Source of the DNA: Larix kaempferi
Lineage: Eukaryota > Streptophyta > Pinopsida > Pinales > Pinaceae
Direction: 5' to 3'
DNA: 64,000 bases
Assembly: GCA_027924585.1 (NCBI GenBank)
Contig: BSBM01000179.1
Location: 16,965,001 to 17,029,000, forward strand
The notes beneath the pieces are model-generated. The model had not been told where the DNA came from. It ran no database searches and worked only from the letters and a program-made list of their open reading frames with translations. This document shows positions 9,886-20,566 of this stretch, piece by piece. Both the position numbers and the translations under genes were made by a program. Each line of letters starts with the position of its first letter. The stretch's first letter is position 1.

Positions 9886-10990
9886 ATGATGGCCGGGAGA
9901 GGAAGGGGAAGAGCGGGTATTGCTCAGATGCATAGAGATATGCAAAACCTCCAAAGGAAAGTAACAGATCTTACAAACATGCTCACTAATCAAAGAATAA
10001 TATCAACAGAAGTGTATGATGAGGAGATAGACCAAGGTTATGTGAATCAGCATATAGAACATGAAGAAGAAAAACTAGAGCGCTTTCCTTTTGAAGAAAG
10101 GATGCTCAGGGCTCTAGCGGGAGGAATGATGGGATCAAAATAGAAGTTTCAAAATATGCAGGGAGTCTTAAACCAGAGGAGTTAATAGATTGGTTGAACA
10201 CCATGGAATTTTTTTTTGAATGGAAGCCTATGATAGAGGAAAAGAAGGTGAAATTTGCATGCACCAAGTTGAAGGGTCACACCATGATCTGGTGGGATCA
10301 TGTGCAGAAGGAAAGAAAAAAAAAAGGAAAAGACAAAATTAAGACCTGGAATAAGACAGAGAAAAATTGCAAGAATTTTTTTTCCTTTACATTATGCACA
10401 GACCCTTTTTCAAAGATTTCAGAATTTGAAGCAAAACCTGTCCACCGTGGAGGAACTCACAGATTTTTTTTATTAGTTGTCCATTCGTGTGGATCACCAT
10501 GAAACTAATGAGAAACTGGGTCCAAGGTATGTGAATTGCTTGAAATTTTCTATTCAGGATGAACTGAGCATGCATAGGGTTTACAGTGTGGAAGAAGAAT
10601 ACCAATTAGACTTAAAATATGAGGAAACACAAAATCGTCAATTTTCTCTAAGGAATAGAGGGGCAAGGAGGGGTACATTGTTTGCCTCATGGGCTGGTTT
10701 TGACTATGGCATAGGAGAATCATCCCAAGGATCTGAGAAAGCAAAATATGATTGACAAGATAACTTGAATAAACCATGGGGAAGGGGATTTTAGAGGGGA
10801 CGTATAGGTTACGGTGGTGGCAGAGGAAGACCTTATATGTGTTTTAGGTGTGGTGTAGAGGGCCATCGAGCATTTGAATGCCCAAGTTATAACATGCAAG
10901 AGCGGAAGCAAGGACAACAACCTACTTTAAACTTGGTCAAAGTTGAGAATGAAGAAGGAACTGAATCTGAAGTCCCAACCGATATGGGGG
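9886..10990 (+). pseudogene. Ty3/gypsy unit II gag, decayed
   Basis: It starts MMAGRGRGRAG, then a coiled-coil-like segment (MHRDMQNLQRKVTDLTNML). The retrotransposon gag core (ELIDWLNTMEFFFEW, KLKGHTMIWWDHVQ) is in another frame after a shift near 10130. A further frame change is near 10370-10480. At 10840-10881 a complete zinc knuckle CFRCGVEGHRAFEC (CX2CX4HX4C) survives, preceded by an RGRIGYGGGRGR-like basic stretch with one stop. Gag would form the particle and bind RNA. Disabled by at least three lesions. Confidence 0.85.
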
Positions 10991-11059
10991 AGAATCTCAT
11001 GATACAGAGATAAATGGTGATTCAAGAAAAAGAGAAAAGATAGCGTAGAAACAATGAAG

Positions 11060-11515
11060 ATTTGTGGCTATGGACAAATATTTTTCGAACCAGGTGCACT
11101 TCCTAGGGAAAGTTATGTCAAGTTATTATTGATAGTGCCAGTTGTGAAAATATGGTTTGCAAAGAGATGGTACGTAAGTTGAAATTACGTTGTGAAACAC
11201 ATACCCATCCTTACTGAATTGAATGGTTCAAAAAAGGGAATGAAGTCACCATTAATAAAATATGTTTGATCAATTTTTCCATCGGTAAGACTTATAAAGT
11301 TGAAGTATGGTGTGATGTCATTCTAATGGATGCATGTCATTTCTTACTAGGGAGGCCTTGGAAATATAGCATAAAATTCATTCATGATGGAGAAAAGAAT
11401 ACCTACACCTTTTGGAAGGATGGATCGAAAGTTGTCTTATTTCCCCTTAAGGATGAAGGGAAAGTTGTGAATATGTTGTCAGAAAGACAACTTGTTAAGT
11501 AAATGAAGGGAACTA
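11060..11515 (+). pseudogene. Ty3/gypsy unit II protease region
   Basis: IIDSASCENMV at about 11125 carries the active-site motif as DSAS (11131-11142) where aspartic proteases usually have DSG or DTG. The fold continues with KLKLRCETH, a stop, then WFKKGNEVTIN and CHFLLGRPWKY, whose LLGRPW is the usual conserved end of this domain. The second half is open at 11266-11502. The same DSAS appears in unit III, so it is probably a family trait rather than damage. Confidence 0.75.
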
Positions 11516-12445
11516 TATTCTGCTATCCATTAATTGTGCAAAAAGGAGCTGAGGAAGATATACCAATACCTACTAAAGTGGCCAAGGTACTAGAAAAATA
11601 TGTTGATGTTATCCCTGATGAACTACCTAATGGTATTCCACTGAAGAGGGATATTCAACATCACATTGATATAATTTGAGGATCATATTTTACTAATCAT
11701 GTATATTATAAGATGATTCCTACACAACATTTTAGAGCTCAACCAGCAAGTAAACAAGCTTATAAAGAAAGGTATGGTAAATAAAAGCATGAGTCCCTGT
11801 GTCGTACCAGCATTGTTGACTAAAAAAAAAGATAGTACGTGGAAGATGTGCACAGATAGGAGAGAAAACAATAAAATTACCATCAAATATCGATTTCCTA
11901 TACCACACTTGGATGACATGATGGATGTGCTATTCGGAGCTAAGTATTTTAGTAAAACTGATTTGTGAAGTGGATAACTCCAGATATGGATCCACGAAGG
12001 GGGTGAATGGAAAACTTCTTTCAAGACCAGGGATAGACTATAAGAATGGATGGTGATGCCATTTGGGCTAGCCAATGCACCTAGTACCTTCATGTGGTTG
12101 ATGAATACTATGCTTCAACCTTATATTGGTAAGTTTGTTGTCATTTATTTTGATGGAATTCAAGTTTTTAGTAACAATAAAGAAGATCACTTGCAACATT
12201 TAAATCTTATATTGGATGTGTTCATAAAAAAACATCAGCTTTATGCAAACCTAAAGAAATGGAGGTTCTTGCAAGAAAGTTTGGTATTTTTGGGTTTTGT
12301 CATCTCAGCAAAAGGAGTCAATATGGATTCAAAGAAGGTTAGAGCAATTTTGGAGTGGCTTAGTCCTAGGAGCATAACAAATCATGTTTTCATGGGATAT
12401 CCACCTTTTACTGAAATTTTATTCAAAATTTTAGCAGCATCGTAG
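11516..12445 (+). pseudogene. Ty3/gypsy unit II reverse transcriptase
   Basis: The N-terminal half is at 11774-11968 ([31 protein letters not shown]). The palm is at 12050-12360 ([14 protein letters not shown], then [19 protein letters not shown]). The catalytic box reads YFDG at 12146-12157; unit III has YFDD, so the second metal-binding aspartate is lost. Stops and a frame change lie at about 11960-12050. The reading stops near 12390, where sequence resembling unit I position 25 onward continues. Confidence 0.88.
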
Positions 12446-13790
12446 CACCCATAACAGATTGCACCAAAGGCACGACATTCAAGTGGATGAATGAAGCTGA
12501 GGAAAGCTTCAAGCTTCTAAAGAAGATGGTAATTAAGCCACCCATATTAGCCATACCATATTTTGATAAAGTGTTTGAGGTAGACTGTGATGCCTCACAT
12601 GTAGGCATTGGAGTTGTCGTTAGCCAAGCAAGTAGACCAATTTCATTTTTAGCGAAAATTTGAATGAGGCAAGGAAGAACTACTACACATATGATGTAGA
12701 ATTTTATGCAATTGTGCAAGCATTACGACATTATAGGCATTATTTAGTGCCCAATTTTTTTTTGTTATTTACGAATCACATTGCATTAAAGTATATAAAC
12801 ACCCTAAATAAATTGAACAATAGACATGCAAAATGAGACTCTTTCTTACAAGGATACACCTTTGTTCTGAAGCACAAATTAGGAAGGAAAAATCAGGTTG
12901 CAGATGTTTTGAGTCGACGCACTATTCTTTTGACAACCATGCAAAATCAAGTAATTTGGTTTGCTACATTGAATAATATCTATGCGCTTGATAATGATTT
13001 TGGGGAGATTGTGGAACAGTTGAAGAATCCAGTCGCTGGGAACATTGATCTTATTCATGGTGAATATTTTATGCAAGATGGATACCTCTTCAAAGGTAAA
13101 ATACTATGCATTCCAATTGGTTCTATGAGAGAAAATATTATCAGAGAACTTCACAGTAGTGACTTGGTAGGACATTTTGGGAGGGATAAGACACTAGCCT
13201 TAATATAAGATAAATATTATTGGCCGAAGATGAGAAAGGATATAACCAGGTATGTGGCACGATGCAGGATTTTGGCTAAGGGATACTCACAGAATGCAGG
13301 ATTGTACATGCCATTACCAGTGCCGAGAGACCCATGGACAGATCTGAGCATGGACTTTGTGTTAGGTCTCCCAAGCACATAGCGAGGTAATGATTATACT
13401 TTTGTTGTTGTTGATAGGTTCTCCAAAATGGCTCATTTAATTGCTTGGAAGAAAACTAATGATGCATCAAGGGTGGCAAAACTATTTTTTTTCCATAAAT
13501 TTTTAGATTGCATGGTGTTACAAAAACTATTACCTCTGATAGAGTTACTCGGTTCTTGAGTCATTTTTGGAGAACTTTATGGAATAAAATGGGGACTAAA
13601 TTATAGTTTAGCAATTCCTATCAACCCCAAACAGATGAGAGAATCGAGGTAGTAAATCAGATTTTGGAAAACATGTTACGGAGCATTGTTGGAGAGAAGC
13701 CCAAGCAGTGGGATCTGGATTTAACTCATGTAGAATTTTCCTACAATAGTTCAGTTAACATATTTATAGGTAAATCTCCATTTTAGATTG
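12446..13790 (+). pseudogene. Ty3/gypsy unit II RNase H and integrase
   Basis: RNase H begins with TDCTKGTTFKWMNEAEESF and [16 protein letters not shown] (about 12450-12640), then shifts frame. The integrase zinc-binding part is at 12909-13208 (DLVGHFGRDKTLALI). The core continues with WTDLSMDFVLGLPS, a stop, [13 protein letters not shown], and a damaged C-terminal half (about 13500-13790). Several in-frame stops and a poly(T) slip at 13484-13492 disable it. Confidence 0.85.
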
Positions 13791-13799
13791 TTTACGGGA

Positions 13800-14474
13800 T
13801 AAATCCTATGGGTGTCCTTAATTTTGTTGCAGCTACTGGTTACATATAGAATCAGTGATGATAGGGAAGCATTTGCATAACACTTTCAACAGTTACAAAA
13901 ACAAGTGAGACAAAAGCTGCAGTTTAGTAACGAGCATAACAAAATTATAAAAGATGCTCACCAAGGACATCAGGTATTCAATGAAGGTTATTTCGTGATG
14001 GTTTAATTACGGAAAGAGCATTTTTCTAGATGAACCTACCACAAATTGAAGTATAATAAAATTGGCCCTTTCAAGATTCTTAAGAAAATTAACAACAATG
14101 CTTATAAGGTCGATTTACCAGCTGATCTTGATATTTCCCCCATGTTTTATGTTTCTGATTTATATTTATTCCATGGGAATGACCTAGGTGATGACAGTGA
14201 GACAAAGGTGGTTTGGAAACAGGCCATTCCGAGCAGGAAAAAGGAAAATATTGCACATATTTTAGATAAGAAGACCCTTGATACTCGGCAAGGCCAACAT
14301 AACCGATATTTGGTCTGGTGGGAAGGCTTAGCACCAGCAGAGAGTATATGGATCACAGAGGGAGACATGTTGAATCTAGATCCTATTAAGTGGAATCAAT
14401 TTGAAGACAGTAACTTGCAAGATCTGTATTCTTTTCAACCAGAGGAGAATGATGTAGTGATTTCCATGGGCTGA
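13800..14474 (+). pseudogene. Ty3/gypsy unit II integrase C-terminus and chromodomain
   Basis: The best-preserved end of the three units. 14046-14474 is open for 142 residues: [33 protein letters not shown] and SDLYLFHGNDLGDD form the integrase C-terminal (GPY/F-like) part. AHILDKKTLDTRQGQHNRYL, VWWEGLAPAESIWITEGD and WNQFED form the chromodomain. It ends at TGA 14472-14474, 16 bp before LTR II. Confidence 0.88.
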
Positions 14475-14490
14475 AATTAAAAAAAAAAAA

Positions 14491-15119
14491 TGAAGGGATT
14501 TTCGAGGGTCATAACTAAATTTTGACTCGTTTATCCGTTTGGGATCAAATTTGATAGGAATTTGCATTTCAAAGAGTTTGCTGCAATGACCGATCATATA
14601 TTTCTGATCGGACCTATTTTCGACACTTTTTTCGATGCCTAATTCCTTCATATAGTGCCTCAAATTGGGGTTTTAGTGTTTTTGAAGGATTTTTTAAATT
14701 TGTAATTATCAGTTATTTGTTAGTTTATGCACCTAATCAGAAAATTGAGTTGACAGCTAGTGTTTCTCTAGTTAGATTTAAGTTAGTGGTTAGTTTGGAT
14801 TCATGCGAGAATTTTCTAAAATTAGCAATTTTTGAAAATATCAGATATCAGTTATCTGTTAGTTTATGCACCTAATAAGAAAAGTGAGTTGACAACTAGT
14901 GTCTCTCTAGATAGATTTCAGTTAGTGGTCAGTTTTAGAGTCATGCGATAATTTTTAAAATTAACAATTTTTGAAAATCTCGGATATAAGTTATTAGAGG
15001 TTGAACCTCCATTGTAATATTTAGGATAGAGAAGGAATGAAATATTTTTATTTTTCCCTAATGTGTTTGCATGGTTTTTATATCTCGTGAATGAATTAAA
15101 GTTTATTGGATAAATATTC
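14491..15119 (+). repeat. Ty3/gypsy array LTR II
   Basis: It starts TGAAGGGATTTTCGAGGGTC after an A-rich tract. About 629 bp, shared between unit II (as 3' LTR) and unit III (as 5' LTR). The primer-site-like TAGTATCAGAG follows it. It has the internal duplication of about 150 bp seen in LTR I and III. The exact 3' end is uncertain by a few bases because the expected CA is altered. Confidence 0.85.
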
Positions 15120-15130
15120 TAGTATCAGAG
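15120..15130 (+). other. Primer binding site of gypsy unit III
   Basis: TAGTATCAGAG differs by one base from TGGTATCAGAG, the complement of initiator methionine tRNA. It lies directly after LTR II. The equivalent in unit II is deleted. Confidence 0.75.
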
Positions 15131-15132
15131 AA

Positions 15133-16300
15133 TGATGATAGATTGGAGAGGATGGGGAAGAGTTGGTCTTGCTCATATGCATAGAGATATGCAAAACCTC
15201 CAAAGGCAAGTAACAGATTTTACAAACGTGCTGCTATCAAAGAATAATACGAAGATAAGTGTTTGTTGAGGAGACAGACCAAGGAGATTTGAATCAAAAT
15301 ATAGAACATGAAGAAGAACAATTAGAGTGCTTGATGTTTGAAGAAAGGATGCTCAAAGCTCTAGAAGGGAGGAATGATGGGATCAAAATAGAAGTTTTGG
15401 AATATGCAAGGAGTCTTAAACTAGAGGAGTTAATAGATTGGTTGAACACCATGGAAATATTTTTTGAATGGAAGCCTAAGATATAGGAAAAAGAAGGTAA
15501 AATTTGCATGCACCAAGTTGAAGGGCCACGCCATGATCTGGAGGGATCATGTGCAGAAGGAAAGAACAAAAAAGGGAAAAGACAAAATTAAGACCTAGAA
15601 TAAGATGAAGAAAATTTTGCGAGAATTTTTTTTGCCTTTAGACTATGCAAAGACCCTTTTTCGCAGATTTAAGAATTTGAAGCAAAATGTTTCCACCATG
15701 GAGGAACTCACACATGAGTTTTATAAGTTGTCTCTTCATGTGGATCACCATGAGACTGTTGAGAAACTAGCTGCAAGGTATGTGAATTGGTTGAAATTTT
15801 GTATTCAAGATGAACTGAACATGCATAGGATTCACAGCGTGGAAGAGGAATACCAATTAGACTTAAAATCTAAGCAAAAGAAAAACCGACAATTTTCTTA
15901 GAGGAATAGAGGGGAAAGGAGGGGTACATCGTCTGCCTCATAGGGTGGTTTTAACTATGGCATGGGTGAATCATCCCAAGGAGATGAGAAAGAAGAAGAT
16001 GCTCGAAAAGATAACTTGAATCAACCACGAGGAAGAGGATTTTAGATGGGTAGAGGTTACGGTGGTGGCAGAGGAATACCTTTTATGTGTTTTAGGTGTG
16101 GTATAGAGGGCTATCAAGCATTTGAATTCCCAAGTTATAACATGCAAGAGATTAAGCAAGGACACCAACTAATTTAGACTTGGTCCATGTTGAGAATGAA
16201 GAATAAGGAGTTGAATATGAAGTCCCACCTAATATGGGGGAGAATCTCATGATACAGAGGTCAATGGTGATTCTGGAAAAAGATCAAAGTAGGCAAAGCA
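15133..16300 (+). pseudogene. Ty3/gypsy unit III gag, decayed
   Basis: It follows the primer site. The coiled-coil part (MHRDMQNLQRQVTDFTNVL) starts near 15180; 15259-15486 is open (ERMLKALEGRNDGIKIEV, ELIDWLNTMEIFFEWKPK). After stops and a shift, 15605-15901 reads the gag C-terminal core (LPLDYAKTLFRRFKNLKQNV). The zinc knuckle at about 16087-16128 reads CFRCGIEGYQAFEF, so the histidine and the last cysteine are lost. Unit II keeps all four ligands. Confidence 0.85.
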
Positions 16301-16319
16301 ACAATGAATATTCGTGGCT

Positions 16320-16770
16320 ACAGACAAATATTTTTCGAATTAGGTGCACTTCTGGGGGAAAGGGATGTTAGGTTATTGTTGATAGTGCCAGTTGTGTAAA
16401 TATGGTTTCCAAAGAGATGGTAGATAAGTTGAAATTACGCTGTGAAACACATCCCCATCCTTACCGAATTGCATGGTTCAAAAAAGGGAATGAAGTCACC
16501 ATTAATAAAAGATGTTTGATCAAGTTTTCCATTGGTTAGACTTATAAAGATGAAGTATGGTCTGATGTCATTCCGATGGATGGATTTCATATGTTACTAG
16601 GGAGGCCTTAGCAATATGACAGAAAATTCATGCATGATGGAGAAAAGCATACCTACATATTTTGGAAGGATGGATCGAAAGTTGTCTTATTGCCCCTTAA
16701 GGATGGAGGGAAAGCTAAGAATATATTGTTTTAAAGAGAGCTTGTTTAGGAAATGAAGGCAACTAGATTA
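16320..16770 (+). pseudogene. Ty3/gypsy unit III protease region
   Basis: VIVDSASCVNMVSKEMVDKL carries the same DSAS active site as unit II. It continues with HPYRIAWFKKGNEVTIN, HMLLGRP, then a stop, HDGEKHTYIFWKDGSKVVLL and further stops. The LLGRP motif marks the end of the protease fold. Confidence 0.75.
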
Positions 16771-16779
16771 TGCTATGAA

Positions 16780-17640
16780 TTAATAGTGCAAAAATAAGCT
16801 AAGGAAGACATACCAATACTTACTGAAGTGGCCAAGGTACTAGAATAATATGTTGATGTTATACCTGATGAACTACTTGATGGTATTCCATCGAAGAGGG
16901 ATATTCTTCATCAAATTGATCTAATCCCATCTTTTCCTAATCAGGAAGCCTATAGGAGAAGTCCTACACAACATGTAGATCTCAAATGATAAGTAACAGA
17001 GATTATAAAGAAAGGTATCGTAAGAGAAAGCATAAGTCCCTATGACATCCCAACATTGTTTATTGTAAAAAAAGATAATATGTGGAGGATGTGCACAGAT
17101 AACAAAGCAATCAATAAAATTACTATCAAATATCAGTTTCTTATACCCTGCTTGGATGACATGATGGATGTGCTACATGGAGCTTAGTATTTTAGTAAAA
17201 AGTATTTACGCAGTGGATACCATCAGATCCAAATTCACGAAGGGGATGAATGGAAAATTGGTTTCAAGACCAGGGATGGACTATATGAATGGATGGTGAT
17301 GCCATTCGGGAAATCCAATGCACTTAGTACCTTCATGTGGTTGATGAATACTATTCTTCAACCTTATATTGTTAAGGTTGTTGTCATTTATTTTGATGAC
17401 ATTCTAGTTTTCAGTAACAACAAAGAAGATCACTTGCAGGATTTAAAGATTATATTAGATGTGTTGAGAAAACATCAACTTTATTCAAACCTAAATAAAT
17501 GTAGGTTCCTGCAAGAATGTTTGGTATTTCTGGGTTTTGTCATCTCAGCAGAAGGAGTCAAGATGGATTCAGAGAAGTTCATAGAAACTTTGGAGTGGCC
17601 TATTCCAAGGAGCATAACATAGGTAAGAAGGTTTCATGGG
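16780..17640 (+). pseudogene. Ty3/gypsy unit III reverse transcriptase
   Basis: It reads WRMCTDNKAINKITIKYQF, DDMMDVLHGA, a stop, then [31 protein letters not shown] and, in an open stretch 17293-17622, [19 protein letters not shown] and [15 protein letters not shown]. The catalytic YFDD (17389-17400) is intact, unlike unit II. Several stops upstream still prevent a complete protein. Confidence 0.88.
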
Positions 17641-18415
17641 CTAGCCACCTTTTACTGAAAGTTTATTCAAAATTTTAGTAGCATTGTAGCACCCATAATA
17701 GATTGCACCAAAGGCACAACATTCAAGTGGACCAATGAAGTTGAGGGAAGCTTCAAGTTTCTAAATATGAAGGTAACTAAGGAACCCATATTATCCTTAC
17801 CAGATTTGGATAAAGTGTTTGAGGTAGACTGTGATGCGTCACATGTAGGCATTGGAGCTGTACTTAGCCAAGCAGGTAGACCAACTGAAATTTTTAGTGA
17901 AAATTTGAATGAGGTAAGGAAGAACTACTCCACATATGATGTAGAATTTTATGCAATTGTGCAAGCATTACAACATTGGAAGCATTATATAGTGTCAAAA
18001 GAGTATGAGTTATTTACTGATCACATTGCATTAAAGTATATAAACACCCAAAATAAATTGAGCAATAGACTTGCAAAATGGGTCTCTTTCTTACAAGGAT
18101 ACACCTTTATTCTTAAGCACAAATCAAGAAGGAAAAATCAGGTTGCATATGCTTTGAGTCAGCGCACTGTTCTTTTGACAACCATGGAAAATCAAGTAAT
18201 TGGGTTTGCTACATTGAAGGATCTCTATGCGCTTGATAAAAATTTTGGGGAGATTGTGGAACAGTTGAAGAATCCAGTCATTGAGAACATGGATCTTATT
18301 CAGGGTGAATATTTTATGAAATATGGCTACCTCTTCAAAGGAAAACAACTATTCATTCCAATTGGTTCTATGAGAGAAATATTATCAAAGAAATTCACAG
18401 TAGTGGCTTGGTAGG
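17640..18415 (+). pseudogene. Ty3/gypsy unit III RNase H
   Basis: Open for 215 residues at 17767-18414. It shows [59 protein letters not shown] and LQGYTFILKHKSRRKNQVA. These are the RNase H catalytic regions (D, E and D) in order, making this the best RNase H of the array. It ends in a frame shift just before the integrase zinc motif. Confidence 0.88.
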
Positions 18416-19230
18416 ACATTTTGGGAAGGATAAGACACTAGCCTTAATCAAAGATAAATATTACTAGCTGAAGATGAAAAAAGATATAACCAGGTATGTG
18501 GCACGGTGCAGGATTTATCAAATGGATAAGGGACACTCACAAAATACAGGGTCGTACATACCAATACCAGTTCCCAAATACCCGTGGACAGATCTGAGCA
18601 TGGAATTTGTGTTAGGGATCCAAAACACACAATGAGGTAATGATTCTATTTTTGTGTTGTTGATAGGTTCTGTAAAATGGCTCATTTCATTGCTTGCAGG
18701 AAAACTAATGATGCATCAATAGTGCCATAACTCTTTTTTTCAGAAATTGTTAGATTGCATGGTGTTTCAAAAATTATTACCTCTGATAGAGATACTCGGT
18801 TCTTGGGTCAGTTTTGGAGGAATTTATGGAAGAAAATGGGGACTAACTTACAGTTCAACAGTTCCTATCACCCCAAAATAGATGGGAAAACCGAGGTACT
18901 AAATCTGAGTTTGGAAAACTTGTTATGGAGCATTGTTGGAGAGAATCCCAAGCAGTGGGATTTGGATTTACCTCAAGCAGAATTTGCCTACAATAGTTAA
19001 GTGAACAGAGCTACGGGTAAATATCCATTTCAGATTGTTTGTGGTAGAAATCCTACGGGTGTCCTATATTTGTTGCAACTACTGCTTGGATATAGAATTA
19101 GCGATGATGGGAAGCATTTGCAGAACACCTTCAATAGTTATAACAACAAGTGAGACAAAAGCTGTAGGCCAGTAACGAGTAGAAAAAATTATAAAATATG
19201 CTCACCAATGACATCATGTATTCAATGAAG
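18405..19230 (+). pseudogene. Ty3/gypsy unit III integrase core
   Basis: LVGHFGKDKTLALIKDKYY, a stop, then DITRYVARCRIYQMDKGHSQ, PWTDLSMEFVLG and, after shifts, HGVSKIITSDRDTRFLGQFW (about 18755) and YHPKIDGKTEVLNLSLENLL up to 19000. The first catalytic aspartate motif DFVLG is changed to EFVLG. Frameshifts near 18650 and 19000 disable it. Confidence 0.85.
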
Positions 19231-19725
19231 GTGGTTTGGTGATGGTTTATTTACAGAAAGAGTTGTTTCCTAGAGGAACCTACCACAAATTGAAGTATGA
19301 GAAAATTGGTCCTTGCAAGATTCTCAAGAAAAATAACAACAATGCTTATAAGGTCGATTTACCAGTTGATCTTGATATTCCCCCATGTTTAATGTTTATG
19401 ATTTATATATCTTCCATGGGGACGACCTAGGTGGTGACAGTGAGACGGAGGTGGATTGGAAACAACCCATTCCGAGTATGAAAAAGGAAAATATTGCACA
19501 TATTTTAGATAAGAAGACCCTTTATACTTGGAAAGGCCAACACAACTGATATATGGTCCAGTGGGAAGGCTTAGCGCCACTAGAGAGTACATGGATCATA
19601 GAGGGAGATTTGTTGAATCTAGATCCCGTTAAGTGGAATCAATTTGAATACAGCAACTTGCAGGAGTTGCATTCTTTTAAACCAAAGGAGAATGATGCAA
19701 GGATTCCATGGGCTAAAATAAAATA
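19231..19725 (+). pseudogene. Ty3/gypsy unit III integrase C-terminus and chromodomain
   Basis: 19236-19430 reads [20 protein letters not shown] and [10 protein letters not shown]. After a frame shift near 19380 the tail AHILDKKTLYTWKGQHN, a stop, MVQWEGLAPLESTWIIEGD and WNQFEY follows. Same layout as units I and II. Confidence 0.83.
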
Positions 19726-19760
19726 AAATAAAAAGAGAAAAGAAGAAGAAGAAGAAATAA

Positions 19761-20386
19761 TGCAGGGATTTTCGAGGGTCATAAATTTTGACTCGTTTAT
19801 CTGTTTGGGCATAAATTTAACAAGAAGTTGTGTTTCAAAGATTTCATTGTAGTGACTCAATGAGTGATCAAATCGTTCTGATCATACCTTTTTTAACACT
19901 TTTCCAGGGCATAATTCCCTCATATAGTGCCTCAAATTGGGGTTTTGTGTTTTTGCGAGATTTTTTAAATTTGTAATTATCAGTTATCTATTATTTTATG
20001 CACCTTATAATCATAAAAGAGAGTTGAAATCTAGTGTCGCTCTAGTTGGATTTAAGTTAGTGGTCAGTTTTGGATTCATGCGAGAATTTTCAAAAATTAA
20101 CAATTTTTGAAAATATCAGATATCAGTTATTTGTTAGTTTATGCACCTAATCAAAAAATCAAGTTGACAACTAGTGTCTCTCTAGTTAGATTTAATTTAG
20201 TGATCAGTTTTAGATTCATGCAAGAATTTTCTAAAACTAGCAATTTTCAAAAATCTCATATATCAGTTATAAGAGGTTGAACATCCATTGTAATAGTTAG
20301 GATGGAGAAGGAATAAAAGATTTTTATTTTTCCACTCTAATATGTTTGCATGGTTATCGTGAATGAATTATATTTTATTGGCTACA
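19761..20386 (+). repeat. Ty3/gypsy array LTR III
   Basis: It starts TGCAGGGATTTTCGAGGGTC after a purine run (19733-19760, AGAAGAAGAAGAAGAAATAA). It ends near TTATTGGCTACA, about 626 bp, close to LTR II in length. Directly to its right the sequence changes to an LTR of another family (element D), so this is taken as the outer edge of the array. Confidence 0.83.
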
Positions 20387-20548
20387 TCAATTTTCCTAGT
20401 CCAACATATTTTAATGTGGCACTATTCCTATCTTTGGACCTTAGGATTAGAAAATAATCAACTTAAATCACCACCTAGGTGAATAAACATGAACAGGTCT
20501 AGGTGACTTAGTAAATTGTGGTACATGCCCAAATTTGGGAACATTACA
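20387..20548 (-). repeat. Element D 3' LTR, start only (truncated by the gypsy array)
   Basis: About 160 bp strongly similar to 46480-46642 (TTTTCCTAGTCCAACATATT, GGACCTTAGGATTAG, ATCACCACCTAGGTGAATAA). Read on the minus strand it begins TGTAATGTTCCCAAATTTGG directly after a polypurine tract, so this is the first part of a 3' LTR. The rest is removed or displaced at the border with LTR III. Confidence 0.8.
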
Positions 20549-20566
20549 ATTCCTCCCCTCCAAAGA
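20549..20566 (-). other. Polypurine tract of element D
   Basis: On the minus strand CTTTGGAGGGGAGGAAT abuts TGTAATG. Just upstream the minus strand reads TTGAGGACAAGCAATC, a phrase common at the pol/LTR junction of plant Ty3/gypsy elements. This gives the orientation of D. Confidence 0.75.
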
